Assembly: GCF_035083965.1 (NCBI RefSeq)
Contig: NC_089732.1
Coordinates: forward strand, 8,309,383 to 8,373,382
DNA: 64,000 bases
DNA from: Branchiostoma lanceolatum
Lineage: Eukaryota; Chordata; Leptocardii; Amphioxiformes; Branchiostomatidae
Direction of reading: 5' to 3'
Below, in pieces: positions 18,809 to 29,000 of the stretch. Positions within the stretch are counted from its first letter, which is position 1; the number at the start of each line of letters is the position of its first letter. Made by a program: the position numbers and the translations under genes. A model generated the notes under the pieces. That model was not told the DNA's origin. It worked only from the letters and a program-made list of their open reading frames with translations, and searched no databases.

Positions 18809-21154
18809 ATGGCGGCCTCACTTCTGAAGGATTTATCCAGCGGTTTTCTCCAATGTCAGATTTGCCTGCAACCCTTCCGTAAACCCAAAATACTTCCATG
18901 TCTGCACACCTTTTGCAAGGAATGTCTGGCTGAATATACAAAGCCCCGCTCTGCCGATGGCGACCAAATAGAGTGTCCGACCTGCCGAAGCAAGTCACCA
19001 CTTCCGGGTGGGACCATTGACGGATTCAAGGACGACTTCTTAATCGAACGTTTGAAGGAAACTGTTAATCTTCACAAGACGTTGCATTCAGAAGGCCAAG
19101 AAATCGTCTGCAGCAACCCTTATTGCGACTCGAAAGGTATTGCTACTTCACTGTGTCTGAACTGTGACGAACTGTTGTGTGGCGAGTGTGTAGCGGCTCA
19201 TCGGCGTATCAAAGTGACAAGAGACCATAAAGTCTTAGGATTGGAAGAGTTAAGGGGAAAGGAACAAGTGCGACAGGGAGAGAAACACACCTGTGATGAA
19301 CATCCGGAAGAGGTAATCAAAATCTTCTGTGAAACTTGCGAGGTACCTATGTGTCTCTACTGCGCACTCCTCAAACACAAAGAGCATTCCTTTACACACC
19401 TGAAGGATCACAGTACCTTGGTGAGGGCTGAGGTACAAGGTAAAATCGAACAGGTAAAAGCAAAAGCAGATGAATACCGCGCATTATGCTATCAGCTGCA
19501 AAATCAACTTGAGGAAGAAAAGGAGGCAGAAGCAGACATCGACTATCAAATAGTTGACGTAGCCTGCAAGCTGAAGGAAGCTATCATCTCGGAAATAGAC
19601 AGACAGAAAGAGTCTCTCCGGGAAGAAAACAGGAAAATTTCAGCATTTCGGCAAAAGCTGTTGTCGTCTGAAAAAAATGAAGCCGAAAGCAAGCTTGCCT
19701 ACATTGGAAGTACCATGGAATTTGCAGAGAAACGTCTATCGTATGGAAGTGATTACGAAATCACTGTCGTTGGATCTGACACAAAGGAACGACTCGAAAC
19801 TCTCGGTGCGGAGGACGTCCCAAGTATTGGACAAATGCTCCCTCGAGCCTTCAACGAGACCACTGAAATACCATCCTTCAAGTTAGGGTCCGTCCATGGA
19901 GGTAGGAAATTCGAGTCATTCGACCTATAGAACAGGAAACTAAACTTGGGGGAGGGGGCATTGTCTGGTATTTTCTGATTCTAGTCTACTACTTCAATTG
20001 CACCCATCATTACTTTTGCAGAGATCGAGGCATGCGAACTCAAGCTCCCTTGTGGCCACCCTTGTGGGGACAAACACCTTGTATGCCGCAGCAAGACGTC
20101 CTGTCTGGCTCAAATGAGACTGAAATGTGGTCACCAACTGGGCTCGTGTTACGAAGTTGGAGACGTGGACATCAACAAGATGAGCTGTTCCAAAGGTCAC
20201 CAGGTGAGAGGATGTCAGGGTCTAGCAAAGTAAACTTAGAAGATTTTTCAACAACTGACATCTTGGAAGTGAATTACATGTTTGAACTAATAGAATGTGA
20301 TTAAGAAAGTATCACCAGACACCTTGCTGCTGCACAGAACATATTTCAAGTACTTTGCCTTTGTTTATTTAGCAAACTACTTTAGATCCCTTACAAACTA
20401 GAATAGTTCCGCCTGATGTAGTGCATTGTATACCGTAAATCTATAGATACATACCCCCAACGGATAAAGCAGAAGCATCATAAGCTTGTAATGACAAAAC
20501 TACTTTAAACCTTTCACCATATACATCACTACTTTCAGATTTTCGTACAGCTCCAATCTGAACAGAGAAGTTCCTTGACGATCACCATCAATGACGTCAG
20601 TCTGAGCGACTCTGTGGCTTCCATGAAAAAAAAATGCTGCGGGAATTCGAGAGTTGAAAAAGGTAGTGCCCTTCATACATGTTTATTCTATCTAGATATC
20701 TAAAAAATCGTATTCTGAAAATGTCCTACCATACTTTTGTTCCCTATAGGTTTTGTCGGATATGTTGTTCTTGTTTATAAATTTTGAATCATCAGTCAGT
20801 TTCTCAGCAACATTTCCTCAAACATAATAGGACTGTGTCCTTCTTTTTCAATTCCAACCGTTTAAATTCTGTTTGACTGACTTGATGTTAAAATTGAAGT
20901 GAAGATGTAACAACAGTATTACAGATATTTAAAAAGTTTTAAGAATAATGATTTTAATCAACTCATTATTCTCAGAGCTCTGACAATCTTTGCAATACTG
21001 TATAAACTGTCATCCACTTTCAGGTGATGCCACATTGTCGTTGACTTTGGTGTTTGCTGGCAAGACTCTCCGCGATGACCTGACGCTGGAGGACTGCGGA
21101 ATCGGCTTCCAGAGCACACTTTTCTTGCACAGATCCAAATCAACCAATACTTGA
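18809..21154 (+). CDS. TRIM-type E3 ligase with C-terminal Cys/His module and ubiquitin-like domain
   Basis: Four exons join in phase: 18809-19901, 20022-20203, 20539-20662 and 21024-21154 (ends TGA), giving 509 aa. The start ATG has the context AAGATGGC. Domains: RING C3HC4 at 16-59 (CQIC ... CLHTFCKEC ... CPTC); B-box 1 at ~101-140; B-box 2 at ~162-201; coiled coil at ~205-300. A Cys/His-rich stretch at ~366-425 has 'CGHPCGDKHLVC' and 'CGHQLGSC', probably zinc binding. A ubiquitin-like domain at ~424-503 has 'QIFVQLQSEQ' and 'LVFAGKTLRDDLTLEDCGIG' aligning with ubiquitin. It ends without a Gly-Gly. Unspliced exon 1 reads to TAG at 19930, giving a possible 373-aa form without the last two modules. 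The gene lies inside an intron of the opposite-strand tyrosinase pseudogene. The predicted role is a cytosolic ubiquitin ligase; its substrate is unknown. Confidence 0.88.
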
Positions 21155-22114
21155 GATAATTATAAGATAATCAAAATGTAACGTGGGGAGGGGGTCAAAG
21201 TTGGAATTCAAGATGAACATATTCTGATTTCTTTGGTTACCAGCCGTCTGAGACAGGTTGTATTAATGGTTGAATGGCTAGGCTAGGAGACACTGGATCT
21301 AGATGTTACTAGTATATTTGAATAAACAATTCAGTTTTCAGCTTTGTTTGCTTGCTTGTTTGTTTGTTCATTCATTTTGCAGGGGGATACGTATGATCAT
21401 ACCGTCTAAAACCGTTTTTCAAAGTGCCCTGGGTTTTACATCAACTCAAAATTACAACAAAAGTAACAAAAAAACACAAACTACAAAATGATACAAAACC
21501 AAAATAACATACACTGTACATAAAATCATACTACCAAATAAATGAAACAATGGTGAAACCTTAACATAATACAGAACATGGACGATCACTACGATTAATG
21601 AGTATTCAGAATTATAGATAATTCCTCAGTAAAATGCTAAAGAGTTTCTGTAAATATAGCCATTACGGATGTTAGTTCAAGCCATCTCCCTCCCATAAGG
21701 GGTCATTCATCGGGGATGGCTGACCAGCTGTCCACATTACTTTCAGGAAGGGGTGTCTTTCTGTATAATGCTGCAATACCGAAAAATACTGCTAGGGGGC
21801 CGAAAACCGATTCCTTGGGGACCTCAGTAACTACCCACATAGTCCAAAATTCATACAAATCCATCAAAAGGATCTTTAGTTATAGATGCGAGCACACAAA
21901 CACAACTAAAACAGCCCCTACCCACTAACTACCCCCGTTGGATGTGAACCCACACGAGACCATGAACGACAATTTCTTCAGCTCGAGATGGTCAAAGTTA
22001 CGGTCACGCTGCTGCACGGGAGACTGTACCGTTTTTCAAACTACAATTTGGGCTGGTTGGTTTGTAAAACCACAGGTTAATATGACTGATTATAAGTCTA
22101 AGAGAAATGCTTAC
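21155..22114. other. Intronic spacer with a decayed CTGCAG-module repeat
   Basis: DNA between the TRIM gene and exon 3 of the tyrosinase pseudogene. At 21760-21930 it shares blocks with the module repeat of 5800-6790 (ctgctagggggcc; aaatccatcaaaagg), so it is a decayed copy. No exon recognised otherwise. Confidence 0.45.
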
Positions 22115-24408
22115 CGTCCATGTCGACATCCTCATAATCGTATCCGAGCTCTGTTGACGGTTTGAAGAGGTCGTCGTGGCTGTACGGCGGGAAGAACGGC
22201 ACGATGTACTCACGGCATGGCGGTTGTGTCCCGGTGAGGCACCTGTCTCTGGCAGAGCCTCGTCACTTGGGGTCCTACATATGTGTGAAAATACGGACAG
22301 TATTTTAAATTGAAAGCAGTGCAAACAAGAGTTCATACATCCATGAAATATTCAAGTATGCAAATGACCTACACATTTAGATGATCTATGCATAGTTGCG
22401 TACACCTTTAACTAATCACACATGTCACAAGTATGGAATTACCGTTATGTAGATTAATCATGGCACTTTTGCAAATTAGGCCGATATTTGCATATTTGGA
22501 ATCTGTTTATGTTCCACTGCCATAAATTACGTGTTACATGTATCAAAGTCTAACGTGAAAAGACAATATGCAATTTCTTAAAGATGTGGGTACTGACTTA
22601 TGTCGGCGAATCCATTTCTCGAAGATGCGATCGACGAAGCAGTGGTGGATGGAGAAGATGGGGTCGTTGACCGATGAGGGGACGGCGGACATGGTGCCGT
22701 CCAGGTACAGGTGGACGTGGTTGTGGAGGGTGTGGGCCCCTGGGATCAGCGTGCCGTTTACGTACCTGTTCATGGGATAGAAACTCTGCCTGTTAAGCCC
22801 CCCCTCTCACTGGACCCACGCGGCACGCTAGCGGCGTCGCTCCGTCCTAAACTGGATTTGTGTTACCCTTGACTTTATAATGGGAATATCATTCAAAACG
22901 TACAAGTATGACCAAAAAGACAACAAAACACACAAAGCTTAAAAAGATTCGTTTTTTGTCCATGAAATTCGTTGAGTGCTTTTGTGAATTCGATCGGACG
23001 CAGCGACGTCGCCAGCGTACGGCGGGTCCAGTAAGAGGGGGTCTTAACGCCACACTAGACTTAAAGACATAGAAATGTATGTAAACGCCGTATTTGGCAA
23101 CATGTCAGAAATTTCTCTCTTTCACATTCCACTATCGTGAAAGTAAAACACGGAAATAGCAACGAAGTATCCAGCATTAAATTTCGACATGGTGGTCGTG
23201 ATTAGAATCGTAGTCTCGGTGTAGAAAAGACTCAGGGACTGTTTTTTAAAAAGTAGCCATAATTCTGATTACCTATCTCCTCGATACTTCCCGGTGGTTG
23301 TGTCCGCAAAGCCTTCGAGTAAATCACGGAAGGTGCAGTTGGCCATTTTGTTATAGGGCCGCTTGTCAAACGTGGGGAAGCGAAGGGCAAAGTCCACCTC
23401 GATTGGTATTGGCAGACGATACATTGATTCTCCAAACTTCTTTCTGTCCTGATGACCGGGGTTCCTCACTACATTGCCATCTCGCTTGGTCACATCGCAT
23501 GGCTTGGTGTGGTTCGTTGAAGTAGCGTTGTAGAAGGGGTCCGACTGTACGCAAATGGTCTCCCATGTCGCGAATACCGACCGTGGATCTAAGCTGCCAT
23601 CTTCGTAGTTCGCGCCGACGAAGTCATTGGTACAGATCGTACAATTCTCTGCTTCAGTCCAGTCCCAGTAAGGGATGGTGAAGTCAGGGTCACTGTTAAC
23701 CTCTTGTAGGGCTCGCTCAAGTTCGAGTAAAAACGCGCGGTGCCATGTTGGAAAGCCAGAACCTTCGTGAGCAAAGTCTATCTGGCAATCTTCCTCTGTC
23801 TTACAATAGCCGTGCTTATTAGGAGGCATGGTAGCGCGGCTAGCATAGTAATGCGTTGCTATGAAATAGTTGTACACAGATATGTCGGCGAAATCTTAAC
23901 TCTCCTTTATGTCTTCGTAAAATTCTAGAGCCATGACTTAGTCACTTGGAGCAGTCTTAGCCGCGTTAAAGTATTGTTTCACTTTCTCTACTTCTTCTGG
24001 GCTGAGATGGCGGATATTTCTTCGCATGGATACTTTTTCTGTTGAGCAGTTCGACCCGCGACGTCCCCAGGTGCACTTCGTACAGTCGTAGCCACTGAAA
24101 CTGCCTTCACACGCGCAGGCCCTGGTGAAGAACACTGTCGGCCAGTGGCGACGGTCGTCCACCTTGTACGCTTCTTTCCAGGCAGGGTCGTTGACGGTGG
24201 CGTCGGGGATTTCGGCACACCTTCCCCGCCCGGGCCCTCCACACGGCTCGGTGAATCCCGACGGAATCGGGCAGCATTCTTTCTCACGGATGTTTTCTGC
24301 GCTTGTACAAACTCGGGGAAACTGTGAGTCGCTGACTCTGAATTGTCCTGCTAAAACAATCAGCAGAACGATTGCCTGTATGATAAAGAATCTTCCACAC
24401 CCATTCAT

Positions 24409-25140
24409 TTTCTTCCCCGTCTTTAAACTGCTCCTCACTAAACTTGAAACTTATAAAGAGTGATATAAGTTTAGAGAACGACTTCTACTTTCACTTCTGA
24501 TAGTTTCACAAGGAGGGGTTGTTACTAGTCATAAATAATCATATGCATAACAAAGAAGTTGAGAATGATTTTTATTTTCGCTATTGATAGTTTCACAGGG
24601 CGAGTTGCAACTTGTTATCTAGACATATCTATAGTTCATTCACCTTGGACATACGTCAGTGGACTTTTCAAGTACTATCAGTCAGTCTAGTATGGGCTAA
24701 GACATGTTACTATGCACAAAAATAGTACCAAGTTGAAAAACAGTTTGTAATGTTCAAAATAGAGTTCAATGTTCAAACAGGTTTAAGAATAGTTTAAATG
24801 TTCGATCTGTCGGCTGAGTTCCCCCGGAGTCTTCGTTCGTTTTCCCGGTGTACCCAGTCTGTGTACCGCCTCGGTGCCTTCCTTCACTACAAAACTGGGA
24901 AGACGCTTATGACTACTATAAATCGATAGATTAAAGAAGAGGGCTTTTAGCACACTGAAGTAGCCGTTTGGCACCTAATTCCCTATTGGTTACAGAGTTC
25001 TGCAGCAGGGAGTGTGAAGTCCGGGGATTTTTCTTCGTCAAAGTTTTGATTTTTCAAGCTTACCACTGATACTTCTGGGTCGTGATCATGAAAGGTTCAA
25101 GGGCTATATCATTTGACATTTTGGGGATGGTCCGGTCAGA
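24409..25140. other. Intergenic stretch, no recognised feature
   Basis: Region 5' of the tyrosinase pseudogene. A repeated 'gatagtttcacag(g)' phrase occurs at about 24498 and 24587, showing a small local duplication. No exon or RNA gene seen. Confidence 0.5.
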
Positions 25141-25300
25141 AAATCTGGTTGGGGTCGTGTGGCGTAACGGCAGGGTTTTCGTTCGACTCGGAACCAAGAG
25201 GTCCCGAGTTCGAATCCCCCTGACGCCACCGATGTTGTGCCCTTGGGAAAGGCACTTTACACGACTTTCCTCACTTCGCCCAGGTGTATAAAGATAAAAA
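25141..25300 (+). mobile_element. tRNA-derived SINE, copy 1
   Basis: It has an A box-like gtgtggcgtaacggcagg and a B box gagttcgaatccc about 50 bp later, then the body phrase ttgtgcccttgggaaaggca and 'gactttcctcacttcgccca'. The body phrase recurs in copy 2 at 27450-27600. Direct tRNA function is unlikely. Confidence 0.75.
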
Positions 25301-25456
25301 AAGGGGTATATTGTTCTCTGTACGTGGCACTGTTAATATAAGTTATGAAAACTTGAGTGCAGTGCCACGTCGTCCTTGTCTGTCAAAACCGAAGTAAAAA
25401 AAAACAACCTCTGGTTGATGTTTGTTTCTTTGGGGACTTTTTTTATCCAACGACCT

Positions 25457-25500
25457 TTCTGTTTGTTTGTTTGTTTGTTTGTTTGTTTGTTTGTTTGTAT
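25457..25500. repeat. (TTTG)n microsatellite
   Basis: Ten or so tandem tttg tetramers. Confidence 0.9.
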
Positions 25501-25690
25501 TGCATACCCGGCAAACCACCTCATGGCGCAACACACTAAACAGTACAAACTGCATGATATTATCCGGACAAATTTATTTGATCCACTCAAACCGGGAAGC
25601 AAGAACCCTACTCTTATCGGTAAGTGTGGTGGGTTCCTTAACGTGCTTGAAGTGTGACTCTCCTCGACCACATGAAGACTTGATATTGGT
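25501..25690 (+). repeat. Dispersed repeat, forward copy
   Basis: This segment shares blocks with the reverse complement of 28455-28700: 'ggcaaaccacctcatggcgc'-like, 'tatccggacaaattt', 'tttgatccac', 'aagtgtggtgggttc', 'acgtgcttgaagtgtg'. It is one copy of a dispersed element placed next to a SINE and a (tttg)n tract. Confidence 0.65.
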
Positions 25691-26018
25691 AAGACGAATA
25701 CAGGAAGTGGAAGAGCCAACGTACAACACAGAAAAGGGCAAAAGAAAACATGGCGTCAGAACACATTTCCCCATGGGACCTCAAGATTCGGTGATTCAGT
25801 GTGGGGATCACATGATTAATTCTTTCTCATTCCCATACTACATAAACACTACACCCCCTAACCAAAGCTAGTGATGTAACGAGATGCTTTTCACACGTAC
25901 CCACTCTGTCCTACATACCAGTGATCATACGACGCTTGTATACTATTGTTAACGTGTTCGGTTATAACATTATTTGTTCCATCTTTGTAAAGGATTTCCT
26001 TGCGGGTGGATGTTAACC

Positions 26019-29000
26019 ATGGTGTCGTTAAGTGTGGTACCTCTCTTTGGCGTAGTAGCGCTTTTGGTTACAGGATACGGGACAGGTGTATCGGGGGAGT
26101 GTCCTTCTGAATGTACCTGTAACAGCGGTGTCGTGTCCTGCAAAAACAAGGTAGGTCGACTCTGCGTTAGAACCTTCCAGTGCAATTTGTCGTAGGTCGT
26201 CGCACGATTTTAATGCCGTACGATTTTTCACGCAGGGTGTGACAGGACCGGCCACCGACAAGGATCTAATCATAAGGGCAACTTTTTTCACATAACCATA
26301 ACAAGACAGCTGAATTTTGCACTACCTGAAATGCACGACCATATCCCAAGAATGCCATTGCTTTCTGATCGTACGACTATCATACTATGAATGTGAATGC
26401 ACACTGTACTGAAGAACGTGTATGGTCTCCTATTCAATTGCGATCGCGTTAAATTAGTTTTTTGGGGAGGGGGGGCTGCGAAGTCAAGAAGTACATGACG
26501 TCAGAGCAGAATTAGGCGTGACAGAATACTGTGTGATGTATCATTGTGATTGACAACTGTTCACACCAAATGTAAACAGCTTAACTAATCATCAGGGACA
26601 TAAGGATGTAAAGAGAGATCATGTTGCCAAGAGTAAGGGTTATACCATTGCAAGGGGGGCTGTCAGGAGTTTCTGTTATCAAAGAGTTGTAAAAAACTCT
26701 GAGGAAGTAGTGATTGTCTGTAGAACGACAAATTGTGACACAAGAAGGAAGTGTAGCGGGGTAGAACTTTTTATTCAATGGAGGTTCATGGTTCCAAGTG
26801 CGCATGCGCAGCGAAACACATTATGGGTAACATGTCAAAGGAGAAGGCTACTGAGACACAAACACGTCTGGATATGTATTAAGCATGGTCTAAACAATAA
26901 GTTGTTTGGACTAGAAATGGTAAAGAGGTTCAACTTTGACACATTACCCACAATACATTTCGCTGCGCATGCGCAGTTGGAACCATGAACATCCTTACCA
27001 CCAGTATCTCTAGCCAGGCGAGAAGACGGGGTGATCGAAATGGAGAGAATTTTGTATGCAAATTTGCACAACAGTGTAGAACATCATTCTGTGTTTGACG
27101 TTTTGTCTGTATCTCTGTACCAGCGACTAGCGACAGTCCCAACCGTACCGTCCGACACGACCGCGCTCTTCCTGGATGAAAACAGAATCGCCAACCTGGA
27201 TAGACTGATTTCTCAGACGCTTCCCAATTTGAAGGTACGAACCGTGAAAAGCAGTCCCATCTGATTGCTTTGTTATTTCTGTATCATTGATTAATGTTTT
27301 ATGAAGACGTAATCTTGGGCTTTAACTTTTTTAGAGCTGTTAATTTTAAAGACAAGTTTTGTGAAAGGCACCATTGCGTACAGCGCACTTTCTCATATCA
27401 TTCGGGATGAAGTTGTTCTTCTTGACATGCATGCGTCGCCTCTTGTAACGTCGCGTGGCGTAATGGTAGGCCGAGGGGTTTAGCCCAGAATTCAGAGGTC
27501 CTTGGTTCGAATCCCCTGACACGCCCGACGTTGTGCCCTTGGGAAAGGCACTTAACATGAATTTGCTAGCTAACGTAACATGACCTATTTACGGGCAGGA
27601 GTAGTAAACGTCCCGATTGGGTCATGTGCACATGTCGCGGTGTATTATGCCAAAGCCTGTTCTCATGAGAGACCTCATAGGTATGATCCTCAGCCATCTC
27701 TCTCTTTTATACAAAACATTTAAAAGGGTTTACGTCCAGCGACATAACAGAATAAATTCCTGAACCAGTAACAACAAGTTGCACGGAAGCGTCATGCATG
27801 ACGCATTTCGTATGTAATTCAACACCGCGTATTCCATCATGTTTTTCTAACTTACACGATAGCTAGTATCTTTTAAACGTAGCTGACGTTAAACCTTTCT
27901 TTGATATGCAGACTATCCATGGCGATTCGAGGTTTGAAACTCTTGCCAGTTTTAGGAAGGTTTGATACAACCTAGCGACTCCCGCTCAGATGATACATTT
28001 TTGTACGGCATAACATCATGGCCATGCGTTTATCACGTGAACGCCACGTGCTGCTGATTTCGGGGAAATTCACAATACAAAAATCGTTTTGTTCCATCGC
28101 GTCGGGCGAGCGGAAGGACAAACATAGTGACTTTACTGTCATTTGTAGACTACTTTCGACAGTTACTGTGCATTATTTTCCCGGTCTATGTTCTTCAAGC
28201 ATAGCGCTAGAAGGGAAAATACGGAGGTAAACGATAAAGGGTAAGCCTAGCACAATTCTACACCATATACCCCAGTATAAATACATGCTCGCACGGCGTT
28301 AAACAGGCGGAGAAAAACTAACAGACCATGCATTTTCTTGTTAGAAGAGCTGATATTTCTACCCATGGGTTAAACATTTGGCTCTGTCCACGCGGTTTTA
28401 GAATAAATAACTTTTTGAATAAATCGGACGTAAACTGGTCATGTTACGTTACACTTAGGTGCACCTAGCTTCGGTTAGGGAGGTCAAATGGAGGTCCCAT
28501 GTCCATAGCCACACCTCGAGCACGTAAAAGAACCCACCACATTTATCGAAAAGCGTAGGTATCCTTCCCGGTGTGAGTGCACGTGGATCAAACCTGTCCG
28601 GCAAATCTGTTCGGATATCCAGCTTGTACTCTTCAGTACAAACCTGATGTGTTTCGCCATGAGGTGGTTTACTGGGTACGTAATACAAATATACAAGTAG
28701 AATATATCGTGTCATGATTGTTTTTCAGGTGATCAAGTTGAATGGTAATCGTCTGACGAGTCTGACTGGTACCGAGTTTTCCAATTTCGGAGCCTTGGAG
28801 CAAGTAGATCTCACGGATAACCAGATAAGGTTGGTTCGTGCTATCTTTCTACATAATGTGGAAGGTGTTAAGTTAGTTGATCCAATTTGCATTAATTGTG
28901 TGACTATGTGTCACCTATCGACGTCCATGTATTGATAATTTAAATTTTATTAAATCAATCTTTTCCTCAATCTCAATAATAAACAACCGGGCATTCATAA

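Larger units (their letters stand above)
17524..24408 (-). pseudogene. Tyrosinase-family gene with two in-frame stops and a frameshift
   Basis: Reverse-strand exons: 24408-23273, 22765-22598, 22274-22115 and 17759-17524 (ends TGA). All joins fit in phase once the frameshift is allowed for. Exon 1 gives a signal peptide, the Cys-rich EGF-like N-domain and the CuA site (HYYAS; DFAHEGSGFPTWHRAF). Exon 2 gives CuB ([20 protein letters not shown]), so all six copper-binding His are encoded. The last exon gives a transmembrane segment with a CCCC stop-transfer run and short tail. Lesions: TAA at 23938-23940, where tyrosinases have Tyr in an SDY motif; TAA at 23896-23898; and a frame break at 22206-22219 between GHNR and EYIVPFFPPY. 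Tyrosinases oxidise tyrosine/DOPA in melanin synthesis. The last intron holds a TRIM gene on the other strand. It could be a bad allele or assembly error rather than a fixed pseudogene. Confidence 0.85.

Noticed and set aside
22115..22274. Reading exon 3 of the tyrosinase gene in the frame that avoids the frameshift
   Set aside because: That frame meets a TGA after three codons, destroys the GHNR motif and needs a different donor for exon 2, so it does not rescue the gene.
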